49,085 nt of DNA from Bacteroidaceae bacterium (GCA_017615125.1 JAGAAS010000035.1:1-49085), one strand, 5' to 3'. Positions 1 through 8,860 are shown, numbered from the stretch's first letter. Notes: generated by a model from the letters alone, not told the origin. Numbers and translations are program-made.

Positions 1-12
1 ATACGGATTTGT

Positions 13-213
13 TTTGTTCTTCGCTCACTTATTCGTACCTTTGAACTGCGTTCTAAGGTACTTTCGCTCGGAAATGAAAAGAAAAACACGTTTTCCTTTT
101 GCATTTCACTCACTTATTCGTACCTTTAACCTGCGGTTTTAGGTACTTTCGCTCGGAAATGAAAAGAAAAACACGTTTTCCTTTTGCATTTCCCTCGCTT
201 ATTCGTACCTTTG
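13..213 (+). repeat. Three direct copies of an 85-bp promoter repeat
   Basis: The boxes TTTG and TACCTTT(G/A) occur at 13-16/36-43, 98-101/121-128 and 183-186/206-213, always separated by 19 bases and repeating every 85 bases. This is the Bacteroidetes -33/-7 spacing. Two of the units also contain a long imperfect hairpin (71-107 and 156-192, GAAATG-AAAAG arm against CTTTTGCATTTC). The third unit breaks off just after its -7 box, 45 bases before the symporter start. The first may continue beyond the window edge. Confidence 0.85.
183..213 (+). promoter_or_regulatory. Promoter for the symporter-GH43-GH67 operon
   Basis: TTTG at 183-186, 19-base spacer, TACCTTTG at 206-213: an exact match to the Bacteroidetes primary-sigma pattern. 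Transcription would start near 218-220 and leave a leader of about 40 bases before ATG 258. The two upstream copies may add further starts. Confidence 0.75.
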
Positions 214-257
214 TAAAAGCAAATGAAAAACTACATTTTATATAACCCTAAGTGAAT

Positions 258-1715
258 ATGAGCAAGACTAACGAAGTGGGCAGGACGGGCTTTGACCGAC
301 TGTCGTGGACCGAGCGCATCGCGTTCGGCTCGGGTGACCTGGCGCAGAATCTGATATATCAGACTATCAGCATCTGGCTGGCATTCTTCTACACCAACGT
401 TTTCGGACTTGACCCTGGTTATGCCAGCGTCATGTTCCTGGTGGTACGTATCATCGACGTGATTTGGGACCCGATTGTGGGTGCCTATATCGACAAGCAC
501 AATCCGAAGCTGGGCAAGTACCGCGCCTATCTGGTGTTCGGAGGCATCCCGCTGGTGGGCTTCGCCATCCTCTGCTTCTGGAACGGCCTGTCCGATGCCA
601 GCGAGACAACCAAGCTCCTCTATGCGTATGTGACCTACGTGGGCATGTCGATGTGCTATACGTTGGTGAACGTACCCTATGGCGCACTGAATGCATCGCT
701 GACGCGTGACACGAACGAGATTACCATCCTGACGTCCACCCGTATGTTCATGGCCAACCTGGGAGGCCTGCTGGTGAGTGCTGGCATTCCTATCTTCGTG
801 TGCCTGATGACGGGCTATGGTGATATCCACAATGCCCTGAGCACCGCCCTGTTCATGGGCCTGGGTTCGCTGCCCGCTTTCATCTTTATGCCGCTGGTGC
901 CTGCCATCAAAAAGAAGGTGGGAAAGAGGGGAATGTTCAACATCTTCCTGACGGTTGCCATCGTCGGTATGGTGCTCCTGTATATCGTTGGCCTGACGGA
1001 GCTGAAGAAGAACGACTTCGTCATCAACGTATGTCAGTTCATCAAGTCGACGGGCGTCATCGTGGCTACCGGCTATATGTGGGCATTGGTGCCGGAGGTG
1101 ATCTCCTACTCGGAGTTCACGAGCGGCAAGCGCATCTCGGGCATTGTGAACGCGCTCACGGGCATCTTCTTCAAGGCAGGTATGGCACTGGGCGGATTTG
1201 TCCCCCTCTTCGTGCTGTGGCTCACGAAGTACAAGCCCACGGCTTCGGCCCAGAACGGCACCACCGACCCGAAGGCCTGGTTCACCACGATGCTGATCTA
1301 CGGCCTTGTGGCGTTGGCTCTGCTCATCTTCTGCTTCGCCAAGTGCAAGGAGCGCGTGGTGATGGATGAGAAGGAGACGAAGAACGTGAAGGTCAGCGAC
1401 CTGTGGATGGAGTTCATCCACAACCGTCCCCTGCGCATCCTGGCGTTCTTCTTCATTACCGCCTTCGCCATGATGTCGGTGGGCAACGCTGCCGGCGCCT
1501 ACTTCATGGCCGAGCGCACCAACGAAGCCATCTCGTCGTTCCAGTGGCAGGGCATCCTCTGGCTGCTGTGCATCATCCCGGCCATCCTGCTGGTGGTAGC
1601 GATGTTCATCATCTCGAAGTATGAGCTCTCCGACGAGGTCATGGACCGCATCAACAAGGAGATCGAAGACCGCCACGCCCAAGAGGCTGCTCCCGAGAGC
1701 AACACGGAGAAATAA
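258..1715 (+). CDS. GPH-family sugar:cation symporter (MFS_2)
   Basis: An inner-membrane symporter of about 485 residues with alternating hydrophobic segments consistent with 12 helices. The cytoplasmic-loop motif DPIVGAYIDKHNPKLGKYR near residue 70 is typical of the glycoside-pentoside-hexuronide family (MelB/XynP/UidB). A GTG two codons upstream (252) is possible, but ATG 258 is the simpler start. It is the first gene of an operon with GH43 and GH67 enzymes, so the cargo is probably xylo-oligosaccharides, aldouronic acids or their products; this is inference from context, because substrate cannot be read from the sequence. The C-terminus is charged and cytoplasmic. The next gene begins 25 bases after the stop. 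Confidence 0.9.
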   Translation: MSKTNEVGRTGFDRLSWTERIAFGSGDLAQNLIYQTISIWLAFFYTNVFGLDPGYASVMFLVVRIIDVIWDPIVGAYIDKHNPKLGKYRAYLVFGGIPLVGFAILCFWNGLSDASETTKLLYAYVTYVGMSMCYTLVNVPYGALNASLTRDTNEITILTSTRMFMANLGGLLVSAGIPIFVCLMTGYGDIHNALSTALFMGLGSLPAFIFMPLVPAIKKKVGKRGMFNIFLTVAIVGMVLLYIVGLTELKKNDFVINVCQFIKSTGVIVATGYMWALVPEVISYSEFTSGKRISGIVNALTGIFFKAGMALGGFVPLFVLWLTKYKPTASAQNGTTDPKAWFTTMLIYGLVALALLIFCFAKCKERVVMDEKETKNVKVSDLWMEFIHNRPLRILAFFFITAFAMMSVGNAAGAYFMAERTNEAISSFQWQGILWLLCIIPAILLVVAMFIISKYELSDEVMDRINKEIEDRHAQEAAPESNTEK

Positions 1716-1740
1716 AATAAACGAAAAAACCTCTATACCT

Positions 1741-2775
1741 ATGAAACTACCGAGATATTTGTTTCCTGCCGACTATATGGCAGACCCGTCGACACACGTC
1801 TTCGGCGGACGCGTCTATGTCTATCCCAGCCACGACCGCGATAGCGGTGATGCCTTCGACGACGACGGCGGGCACTTCCAGATGCGCGACTACCACGTGC
1901 TGTCGCTCGACGATGTGGCAGAAGGCGCCGTCACCGATCACGGCGAGATCTTGAATGTGGACAACGTGCCCTGGGCCGAGAAGCAGATGTGGGACAACGA
2001 CGTGGTGGAGAAGGACGGGAAGTACTACCTGGTATTTTCGGCGAAGGGCTACGACGGCGTGTTCCACCTCGGCGTAGCTGTTGCCGACAGGCCCGAAGGA
2101 CCGTTCGTTCCGCAGGAGCATCCCATCCGCGGCTCGTTCTCCATTGACCCCTGCCTGTTCAAGGACGATGACGGTCAAATCTACTGCTTCTTCGGAGGCC
2201 TCTGGGGCGGACAGCTGCAATGGTGGCGCTCGCTCTATCATGGCTTCGATACCATCCCGGGCAAGTATGGCGACAACAACGGACTCGTCGACCTAGGCCC
2301 TGCTCCCGACCGTACGACACAGCTCTTCGCGAAGCCTGAGGCACCCGCCCTGCCGAGCGGTGTGGTACGCATGAGCGATGATATGCTGCAGTTTGCTGAG
2401 GCTCCACGTCCCGTCATCATCCTCGACAAGGATGGACAGCCCTTGAAGACTGGTGACCCGCACCGCTTTTTTGAGGCATCGTGGATGCACAAGAAAGACG
2501 GGAAGTATTATTTCTCGTACTCCACGGGTGACAGCCACTTCCTCTGCTATGCTATCGGCGACTCGCCTTACGGCCCGTTTACCTATCAGGGCGTGATTCT
2601 GGAACCCGTTGTGGGGTGGACTACTCATCATAGCATCATCGAGTACAAGGGCGAGTGGTTCCTGTTCTACCACGACTGCGTGCCCTCCAACGACATCACC
2701 CACTTGCGTTCGCTGAAGGTGCAGCGCCTGTTCTACAACCCCGACGGCACCATCCAGAAGGTACGCAACGAGTAG
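1741..2775 (+). CDS. Glycoside hydrolase family 43 (beta-xylosidase / arabinofuranosidase type)
   Basis: A 344-residue five-bladed propeller enzyme. The three expected carboxylates are visible: Asp15 in YMADPS (base), Asp136 in SIDPCLF (pKa modulator) and Glu245 in FFEASWMH (acid). Tandem blade motifs such as KDGKYYLVFS and KDGKYYFSYS support the fold. The open frame extends upstream into the symporter gene, but ATG 1741 starts the conserved N-terminus (KLPRYLFPADYMADPS) and follows the symporter stop. No signal peptide is present, so it should act in the cytoplasm on imported oligosaccharides, fitting the symporter just upstream. Family GH43 enzymes release xylose or arabinose; which one is not readable here. 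Confidence 0.9.
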   Translation: MKLPRYLFPADYMADPSTHVFGGRVYVYPSHDRDSGDAFDDDGGHFQMRDYHVLSLDDVAEGAVTDHGEILNVDNVPWAEKQMWDNDVVEKDGKYYLVFSAKGYDGVFHLGVAVADRPEGPFVPQEHPIRGSFSIDPCLFKDDDGQIYCFFGGLWGGQLQWWRSLYHGFDTIPGKYGDNNGLVDLGPAPDRTTQLFAKPEAPALPSGVVRMSDDMLQFAEAPRPVIILDKDGQPLKTGDPHRFFEASWMHKKDGKYYFSYSTGDSHFLCYAIGDSPYGPFTYQGVILEPVVGWTTHHSIIEYKGEWFLFYHDCVPSNDITHLRSLKVQRLFYNPDGTIQKVRNE

Positions 2776-2856
2776 GGCAGCGAGCCATCGGACAAACGGA
2801 AAGGAAATAATAGGAGGGTGAGCGTGAGCAAGGTAGCAAGGAACTTCGGGCATCGA

Positions 2857-4773
2857 ATGTCGAGGCACTGCGTGATGCTGATAGCATTGTCGGCATGCCT
2901 CCTCTGTGCTCATCCGGCACGAGGGGAGGACGGCAGCAGGCTCTGGCTCCGCTACGACACCCTCGCGACGGCACATGTCGTGGGCGGTGAGGGCACGCAG
3001 GCAGCGGAGGTGCTGCGGCTCTTCTATCCCGGGCGGCAGGTGACGCTGAAGACTGACGATGCCCTTCTTTCAGAGGAGGGCTACCGCATCGGGGGTGAAG
3101 CCGACGATGCATGGCTCTATGCCCGTACGCCCAACGGGTGGCTCTACGGCGCCTTTGCGCTGCTCCGAGGGGAGAGGGGTACCTCCGAGCCTTGCTTTCG
3201 CCTGCGCATACTCAACCACTGGGACAATATTGACGGGAGCATAGAGCGCGGCTATGCCGGGAAGAGCATCTTCTGGACGCATCCCTCTAGCGAGAACGTA
3301 TCTAAAGGAGACAAGAAAGGCTCCCTGCAGGATGCTGCCCCCCTCACAGCCGAAGAGGCAGAGCGCATCCGACAGTATGCGATAGCCAACGCGTCGATAG
3401 GCATCAACGGTGCCGTGCTCAACAATGTAAATGCCTCTCCTCGCATCCTCACACGCGAATATCTTAATAAGGTAAAGGACATTGCCGATATACTCCGCCC
3501 TTGGGGCATCAGAGTGTACCTGTCGGTGAACTTTGCATCGCCCAAGGCGTTGGGAGAGGTGCACACCGCCCATCCGCTGGAGCCGAAGGTGCGTGAGTGG
3601 TGGCAGCAGAAGGCAAAGGAGATTTATGCGCTGATACCCGACTTCGGCGGCTTCCTTGTGAAGGCCAACAGCGAGGGGCAGCCGGGACCCTCCGACTATG
3701 GGCGTTCCCACTCTGAGGGTGCCAACATGCTTGCCGATGCGCTGAAACCCTACGGGGGCATCGTGATGTGGCGCTCGTTTGTGTATGGTGCCAACCATAA
3801 GGACGAGGACCGTGTCATGCAGGCGGTAAGCGAGTTCCAGCCCCTTGACGGGGAGTTCCGCAACAATGTCATCCTGCAGTCGAAGAACGGACCTCTCGAC
3901 TTCCAGCCACGCGAGCCGTATGCACCTATCTTCGATCAGATGGTGCTGACGAACCAGATGGTGGAGTTCCAGATTACGCAGGAGTACTTGGGACAAGGTA
4001 ACCACCTTGTCTTCCTGGCTCCTATGTGGAAGGAATTCTTCTCGTTCGTCTCGCCTTCACGACTGCTGGGTGTGGCGGGCGTAGCCAATGTGGGCGACGA
4101 CACCAACTGGTGCGGACATCACTTTGCCCAAGCCAACTGGTACGCCTTCGGGCGTCTGGCGTGGAACCCCTCACTCATGTCGGAGGAGATAGCCGAGGAG
4201 TGGGTGCGGCAGACATGGGAGCCCCAGCCATCGGCCGACGTTGTGGACATGATGCTCCGCAGCCGTGAGGCATGTGTCGACTACATGATGCCCCTCGGAT
4301 TGCATCATATCTTCCGCTTCGACCATCACTACGGGCCTGAGCCCGACGGCTACCGCGCCGACTACCCGCCCGAGTGGTGCCCCGTGTACTATCACCGCGC
4401 CGACAGAGAGGGCGTGGGATTTGAGCGCAGCATGCGTGGGTCGGGTGCCACAAGGCAGTACCGGGAACCCTTCCGCTCGATCTATGATGCCCTTGAAACG
4501 TGCCCTGAGGAGTATCTCCTGTGGTTCCACCATGTGCCTTGGGACTATCGGATGAAAAGCGGACGAACGCTCTGGGAGGAACTGGAGAGGCACTATCAGC
4601 ATGGCGTTGACGAAGTGGATGCCTTCCTGCATATCTGGCAGCAGTCAGAGCCGTATGTCGATGCCCAGCGCTTCGGGGAGGTAGAGCAGAAGCTGCGCAT
4701 CCAGCAGCAGGATGCCCGCGAGTGGCAGGACGTATGCCTGAAGTATTTTGGAAACTTCCTCCCCAGAAAATAA
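2857..4773 (+). CDS. aguA: Alpha-glucuronidase, GH67, secreted
   Basis: About 638 residues. GH67 removes (4-O-methyl-)glucuronic acid from the non-reducing end of xylo-oligosaccharides. The catalytic triad can be placed by spacing: Glu273 in KANSEGQPGP (acid), Asp348 in PLDFQPREPY and Glu376 in ITQEYLGQ (bases), the last two 28 residues apart as in the Cellvibrio and Geobacillus enzymes. Start: GTG codons lie at 2818 and 2824, the latter six bases after AGGAGG, but ATG 2857 gives a clean signal peptide (MLIALSACLLCAHPARG), so the protein is probably periplasmic; LSAC could alternatively be a lipobox. It completes a glucuronoxylan set with GH43 and the symporter. No SusC/D pair or regulator is seen, so the locus probably continues upstream of the window. 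Confidence 0.92.
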   Translation: MSRHCVMLIALSACLLCAHPARGEDGSRLWLRYDTLATAHVVGGEGTQAAEVLRLFYPGRQVTLKTDDALLSEEGYRIGGEADDAWLYARTPNGWLYGAFALLRGERGTSEPCFRLRILNHWDNIDGSIERGYAGKSIFWTHPSSENVSKGDKKGSLQDAAPLTAEEAERIRQYAIANASIGINGAVLNNVNASPRILTREYLNKVKDIADILRPWGIRVYLSVNFASPKALGEVHTAHPLEPKVREWWQQKAKEIYALIPDFGGFLVKANSEGQPGPSDYGRSHSEGANMLADALKPYGGIVMWRSFVYGANHKDEDRVMQAVSEFQPLDGEFRNNVILQSKNGPLDFQPREPYAPIFDQMVLTNQMVEFQITQEYLGQGNHLVFLAPMWKEFFSFVSPSRLLGVAGVANVGDDTNWCGHHFAQANWYAFGRLAWNPSLMSEEIAEEWVRQTWEPQPSADVVDMMLRSREACVDYMMPLGLHHIFRFDHHYGPEPDGYRADYPPEWCPVYYHRADREGVGFERSMRGSGATRQYREPFRSIYDALETCPEEYLLWFHHVPWDYRMKSGRTLWEELERHYQHGVDEVDAFLHIWQQSEPYVDAQRFGEVEQKLRIQQQDAREWQDVCLKYFGNFLPRK

Positions 4774-4878
4774 CGAATCTTAGGAATAGAGATATTCATT
4801 CCTTCTGTTATGTCGTTTTTCTTGGCTCTTTTTAGGTTTTTTAAACCGAAAAAAGGGACACTATTTCAGTCAAAGCAG

Positions 4879-4886
4879 TAACTTTG
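4879..4886 (+). promoter_or_regulatory. -7 box for the outer-membrane protein gene
   Basis: TAACTTTG matches TAnnTTTG and lies 27 bases before ATG 4913. No TTTG is found at the expected -33 distance, so the upstream box is weak. The gene probably has its own transcript, separate from the xylan operon that ends at 4773. Confidence 0.55.
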
Positions 4887-4912
4887 CAAAGTTTTTTGAA
4901 AAAGGTAAGAAG

Positions 4913-7900
4913 ATGAAGTATACGCTACGCTCGCTAATGTGCTGCCTGATGGTTTTCTGCAGCCTGTGTGTGATGTCCATAACCCGTGCTACGGCACAGC
5001 CCCGCATGGAGCTGAAGGTGACGGGAACCGTGATTGACAAGAAAACGTCTGAGCCGTTGGTGGCAGCTGTCGCCAAGGCCACATCATCGGCAGGGGGCGA
5101 GGGTACGTTTGCCATCACCAATGATAAGGGACTTTTCACACTCACGCTCGAAAGGCCTGGAAAGTACGTCGTGGAAATATCGTACATGGGCTATAAGACC
5201 TTCTCAAAGGAGTATAACTTCAATCCCTTCGGTTCGAATGCCTTGGGTAAAATAAAGCTCGAGGAAGATGCCGTGATGCTGAAGGAGACACAGGTGCTGG
5301 GAAAGAACATGCGTGTGAAGCAGACAGCCGACACCACCGTGATAAATGCCGACGGATACAAGGTGATGGAAGGCGCTACGGCTGAGGAACTCATCGCCAA
5401 GATGCCCGGCATGAAGGTGACAGACAGCGGCGTGGAAGCACAGGGAGAGACCATCGAGAAGGTGCTCGTCGACGGCAAGGAATTCTTCGAAAACGATCCT
5501 AAGCTTGCGCTGAGAACGTTGCCTGCCGAAGTCGTGCAGAGCGTAGCCGTCTTTGACAAGAAATCAGACCAGGCCGAGTTCACAGGCTTCGACGACGGCG
5601 AGAGTGTGAAAGCCCTTGACGTGCGCACACGCTCGTATAAGCGTAACGGAGTCTTTGGTAAGTTCACAGCACAGGGTGGACACGACCTTCCTGCCGATGA
5701 GAACCTGGCAGATGTGTTCACTCCCCGTTACAACACCAACTTCAACATCAACATCTTCAAGGGTAACCACCGCATCACGCTGATGGGACTCTCAAACAAT
5801 GTGAACCAGCGTAACTTCTCGTTCGACGATCTGATGGGCGCCGGAGCTATGGGAGGCATGGGCGGACGTATGTGGGGCGCGCAGACAGGTGTGGCTCGTG
5901 CCAATGCCCTCGGAGGCAACTACAACGATAGCTTCTTCGACGACAAGCTCACCATGCAGGGAAGCTACTTCTTCAATATGACCGATACGCATCAGGAAGA
6001 CTCCACCTTTAGTGACTTCCTCACGTTGCCGCGTCGTACGGAAGCCTACTCGACGAGCGACATGAAGAACTTCAGCCATAACTTCAACATGCGCATCAGC
6101 TACAAGCCCAGCGATAACGATGAAATCATCTTCCGTCCTCGCATGAGCCTGCAGCGCAATGGCTCGGAGAGCAGTTCGCGCAACTACACCATCACCAACC
6201 CTGCAGCGGCTGCTGATACCGCATCGACAACGAACAGCAGTGTTTCCGATGGACAGGGTTACAACATGGGTGGTAACCTCGTGTGGCGTCACAAGCTGGG
6301 AAAGGAGGGACGCACATTCTCGGTAGCAGCACAAGGCAATCTGTCTGGTTCGGACAGCAAGTCGCAGGGAGACAAGACCCTCCGCTCTCTTGCAGGCTTC
6401 GAACGTTATGAGCAACAGGTCAACAGCGATACACACAACTATAACTATGGTGTGGATGCTACTCTCACGGAGCCCCTTAATGAGAATATGCAGTTGTCGG
6501 CTTCGCTCCGCATGAACAACAACCACTCCGAGAGTGAGCGCGAGACACGCTATGATCAGATTACGAGAAACGGTATGGTTACAACTCGCGACTCCGTCGA
6601 CGTCAACCTCACGAATAACTTCATCAGCGACTATCGCCGTCAGAGTGTTGATTTCGGCTGGCGTTTTCACAATGACTCCTTCAACCTGATGGCACGTCTG
6701 GAGGCCGAGCGCGCCGACCTGAGCGGTAAGCAGATATATACGCAGTTCTCCTCCGACGATCCTAATAACCCGTCGTACACCATCGACTCGAAGATTTACT
6801 ACAACATTATGCCTATGGCAATGATGGAGTGGAACGGCTCGTCGGGCAACAGCCTCCACGTCTTCTACAACAGCGACACGAGTGCCCCTGGCATCAGCAG
6901 CCTGCAGCAGAGCGTGAACAACGCCAACCCCCTCTCGCTCTCAACGGGTAACCCCAACCTCGGGCAGGAGCAGAGCCACAGCCTTCACGGGCGCTTCATC
7001 CACAGCAATATGGAGAAGGCTACCAACCTGCAATTTCACCTTGGAGCTAGTCTTACGCACAATCCCATCGGTACCGTTACCACTATCACCAACGTTGACA
7101 CGCAGGTTGACCAGTTGCCTGTAGCTTTCTACCAGCAAGGCGGAGATCAGTTTGCGGGGCTCACGATGGTGAAGGGCGCTCAGATCACTCGCCCCATGAA
7201 CCTCGACGACAACACCTACTTTACCTATTTCGGAGTGACCTATGGTATGCCCTTCGATCTCATCATGAGCAACGTCAATTTCGACCTCACAGGTAGCTAT
7301 AACGTCTATCATGGCTTGCAGGAGTACATCAGCGCAGACAACAATGGCAACCTGTTGTTAGACGAGCATAAGACGACAAGCATCAGCCGAAGCCTCAATC
7401 CTGGTATCGACATCACCTCGAACATCAGCCAGAACCTCGACTTCACTTTTGGCTATGACCTCTCGTTCAGCGATGTGAAGAGTACGGACAATCCGCGCAA
7501 CTACCTTACCCACAATGCCAACGCCTCCCTCCAGTGGCTCATTTGGAAGGGCTTCACGATGGAGCACACACTAACGTACTCCTATTATGGAGGCTCGGCT
7601 ATGGAGGGCAACGAAATCCAGAACCTGTTGTGGAACGCTGCGCTGGGAAAGAAGTTTCTCAACAACAAGTTGGAAGTCAAGATCTCGGGCTACGATATTC
7701 TCGGCACACAGCGCTCCTACACGCGTAGCGTCAGCGATATGGCCATCACCACATCGTACTACAACGTGATGCCGCGCTATGTGATGCTCACCGTTGTCTA
7801 CAACCTTCAGTCGTTTAAGGGCGTGAACTCCACAACGACTAATGGTATGGGTGGCCCTGGCGGCTTTGGCGGCCCTGGAGGTCCAGGCGGAATGGGTGGC

Positions 7901-7936
7901 CCTGGTGGAGGCATGGGACGTGGCCCGCGCTTCTGA
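4913..7936 (+). CDS. Large outer-membrane beta-barrel protein, TonB-receptor-like
   Basis: 1007 residues. Order: signal peptide ending ITRATAQ, a carboxypeptidase-regulatory-like beta-sandwich (KVTGTVIDKKTSEPLVAAV through EISYMGYKTFSKE, about 35-110), a plug-like region (VLGKNMRVKQTADTTVINADGYKV and VLVDGKEFFEND, about 125-205), then a long barrel rich in alternating aromatic strands. This matches the Bacteroidetes outer-membrane beta-barrel family (OMP_b-brl_3) and not a SusC, which would be longer and paired with a SusD lipoprotein. It may import a ligand or act in export or assembly; no partner lies next to it. The end is odd: about 30 residues made almost only of Gly, Pro and Met before RGPRF, beyond what should be the last strand. 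A single-gene unit, with hairpins following. Confidence 0.85.
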   Translation: MKYTLRSLMCCLMVFCSLCVMSITRATAQPRMELKVTGTVIDKKTSEPLVAAVAKATSSAGGEGTFAITNDKGLFTLTLERPGKYVVEISYMGYKTFSKEYNFNPFGSNALGKIKLEEDAVMLKETQVLGKNMRVKQTADTTVINADGYKVMEGATAEELIAKMPGMKVTDSGVEAQGETIEKVLVDGKEFFENDPKLALRTLPAEVVQSVAVFDKKSDQAEFTGFDDGESVKALDVRTRSYKRNGVFGKFTAQGGHDLPADENLADVFTPRYNTNFNINIFKGNHRITLMGLSNNVNQRNFSFDDLMGAGAMGGMGGRMWGAQTGVARANALGGNYNDSFFDDKLTMQGSYFFNMTDTHQEDSTFSDFLTLPRRTEAYSTSDMKNFSHNFNMRISYKPSDNDEIIFRPRMSLQRNGSESSSRNYTITNPAAAADTASTTNSSVSDGQGYNMGGNLVWRHKLGKEGRTFSVAAQGNLSGSDSKSQGDKTLRSLAGFERYEQQVNSDTHNYNYGVDATLTEPLNENMQLSASLRMNNNHSESERETRYDQITRNGMVTTRDSVDVNLTNNFISDYRRQSVDFGWRFHNDSFNLMARLEAERADLSGKQIYTQFSSDDPNNPSYTIDSKIYYNIMPMAMMEWNGSSGNSLHVFYNSDTSAPGISSLQQSVNNANPLSLSTGNPNLGQEQSHSLHGRFIHSNMEKATNLQFHLGASLTHNPIGTVTTITNVDTQVDQLPVAFYQQGGDQFAGLTMVKGAQITRPMNLDDNTYFTYFGVTYGMPFDLIMSNVNFDLTGSYNVYHGLQEYISADNNGNLLLDEHKTTSISRSLNPGIDITSNISQNLDFTFGYDLSFSDVKSTDNPRNYLTHNANASLQWLIWKGFTMEHTLTYSYYGGSAMEGNEIQNLLWNAALGKKFLNNKLEVKISGYDILGTQRSYTRSVSDMAITTSYYNVMPRYVMLTVVYNLQSFKGVNSTTTNGMGGPGGFGGPGGPGGMGGPGGGMGRGPRF

Positions 7937-7973
7937 TGATAGCTTCGCGCGCTATAGCGGTTCTCCCCTAATA

Positions 7974-8010
7974 GAAAAAAACTCCGCACAAGCACAGAGT
8001 TTGTCGGAGT
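7974..8010 (-). terminator. Intrinsic terminator of the murF-kinase-S26-PqqD operon
   Basis: On the minus strand the stem formed by 8010-8000 with 7990-7981 (ACTCCG plus ACAA/TTGT arms, one bulge) is followed by TTTTTTT (complement of 7974-7980). It lies 65 bases after the PqqD stop. Confidence 0.75.
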
Positions 8011-8019
8011 AAGATATCT

Positions 8020-8051
8020 GATACTGAGCAAGATATACCGTGCTCAGTATC
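8020..8051. terminator. Perfect 11-bp hairpin between convergent genes
   Basis: GATACTGAGCA (8020-8030) pairs perfectly with TGCTCAGTATC (8041-8051) across a 10-base loop. There is no long T-run on either side, so it may assist termination or protect the 3' end of the outer-membrane protein mRNA. Confidence 0.5.
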
Positions 8052-8074
8052 GGCTTTATATGAAAAAGTGTAAG

Positions 8075-8341
8075 CTATTCGCAGATGCCTGCACGCTGCC
8101 AGGCTTCTGCCAGTTCGTTTGCATCGGCAAGGGCAGTAGCTTCGTCGACATCGTACTCTTCGCAAAGGGCTGCAGCCATATCGGCAAGGGTGAAATCGGT
8201 ACCGCTGACAGCTTCCCACACAAGGCGGGCGCTTTCGTTTAGGCTGATGATGCGGTTGAAGTCAACGTTTTCAATTCCCTTGGAAATGACGATATGTTGC
8301 CCGCAGATGGTGCGTAGCTCAAATCCTGGTTTGATTCTCAT
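8075..8341 (-). CDS. PqqD-like protein (RiPP recognition element fold)
   Basis: 88 residues. The pattern HIVISKG...FNRIISLNESARLVWEAV...DMAAALCEEYDVDEATALAD resembles the PqqD winged-helix family, whose members bind leader peptides and hand them to modifying enzymes. It is the last gene of a minus-strand run behind an S26-type protease and a kinase-like protein, 28 bases after the protease gene. The trio recalls lasso-peptide and similar RiPP loci, but no precursor peptide, cyclase or transporter is visible here. Family membership is fairly clear; a role in peptide modification is inference. Confidence 0.75.
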   Translation of the reverse strand: MRIKPGFELRTICGQHIVISKGIENVDFNRIISLNESARLVWEAVSGTDFTLADMAAALCEEYDVDEATALADANELAEAWQRAGICE

Positions 8342-8369
8342 AGTTGCTTATGTTTGAATGGTTTCGTTG

Positions 8370-8813
8370 TTAAATGAAAAAATGACGATAGATCCATAGC
8401 AGATATCGCCTTACGGGGAGCAGGCGTACCCACCACCAAGAGTAGCGGCGCCAGCAGCGTCCCTCTGGGTTGTATGTCTTTCCCTTGCGGATGAAAGCCT
8501 GCGCATTGGCTACCACGTCGCGACGTTGGCAGTGCTCAGTGCCTCGCACGTTGCCGTCGCCCATAAGGGTGATGTTGTCTCCGTCGACGGCTATGATGCG
8601 GTGGAATACATAGTGCCCAGGCGTCGTCTCCGCCAGCACGGCGTCGCTCACGTTGGCGTGTGTGGCTGACGTCAGCACGATGCTGTCACGTCGATCCTCA
8701 AGGAATGGACGCATGCTGTTGCCACGCACACGAAGCGTTGTCGTGTGTCCCTCTTCCAAAAGGTGACGCACCTCCTTTAGGAAGATATCGTTGGGCATTT
8801 CGATGCTATCCAT
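8370..8813 (-). CDS. S24/S26-type serine protease-like protein, Ser-His variant
   Basis: 147 residues. RVRGNSMRPFL (Ser33) is the substrate-pocket/nucleophile motif of signal-peptidase I-like and LexA-like folds. The second conserved block is YVFHRIIAV (His71) followed by ITLMGDGN. A His in place of the usual Lys is the arrangement of ER-type/SipW-like signal peptidases. The protein is short and the C-terminal 25 residues are Arg/Trp-rich with a hydrophobic stretch (WWWVRLLPVRRYLLWIY) that may sit at the membrane; there is no N-terminal anchor. An inner ATG at codon 6 is possible. It sits between the kinase-like and PqqD-like genes, so it may cleave a leader peptide; that is inference. Confidence 0.7.
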   Translation of the reverse strand: MDSIEMPNDIFLKEVRHLLEEGHTTTLRVRGNSMRPFLEDRRDSIVLTSATHANVSDAVLAETTPGHYVFHRIIAVDGDNITLMGDGNVRGTEHCQRRDVVANAQAFIRKGKTYNPEGRCWRRYSWWWVRLLPVRRYLLWIYRHFFI

Positions 8814-8820
8814 CTCTTGA

Positions 8821-8860
8821 GATAATCAGATAATCAAGTAATCAGATAATAGGATAATCA
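8821..8860. repeat. Five tandem copies of an 8-bp repeat
   Basis: GATAATCA, GATAATCA, AGTAATCA, GATAATAG, GATAATCA. It fills the gap between the kinase-like gene and the S26 gene, and its last three bases are the kinase stop codon. Copy-number change would alter the spacing between the two genes, not their reading frames. Confidence 0.9.

Noticed and set aside
231-1682. 483-codon open frame on the minus strand
   Set aside because: It is the antisense shadow of the symporter gene; composition (His/Gln/Arg-rich) is unnatural, and no start or promoter supports it. The same holds for the other long frames opposite real genes.
2818-2826. GTG start of the GH67 gene with a good AGGAGG site
   Set aside because: AGGAGG does sit six bases before GTG 2824, but Bacteroidetes rarely depend on it, and ATG 2857 gives a normal signal peptide length.
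4774-4870. Terminator with T-run after GH67
   Set aside because: A GGTTT/AAACC pair is present, but it is short and followed by A, not T, on the plus strand.
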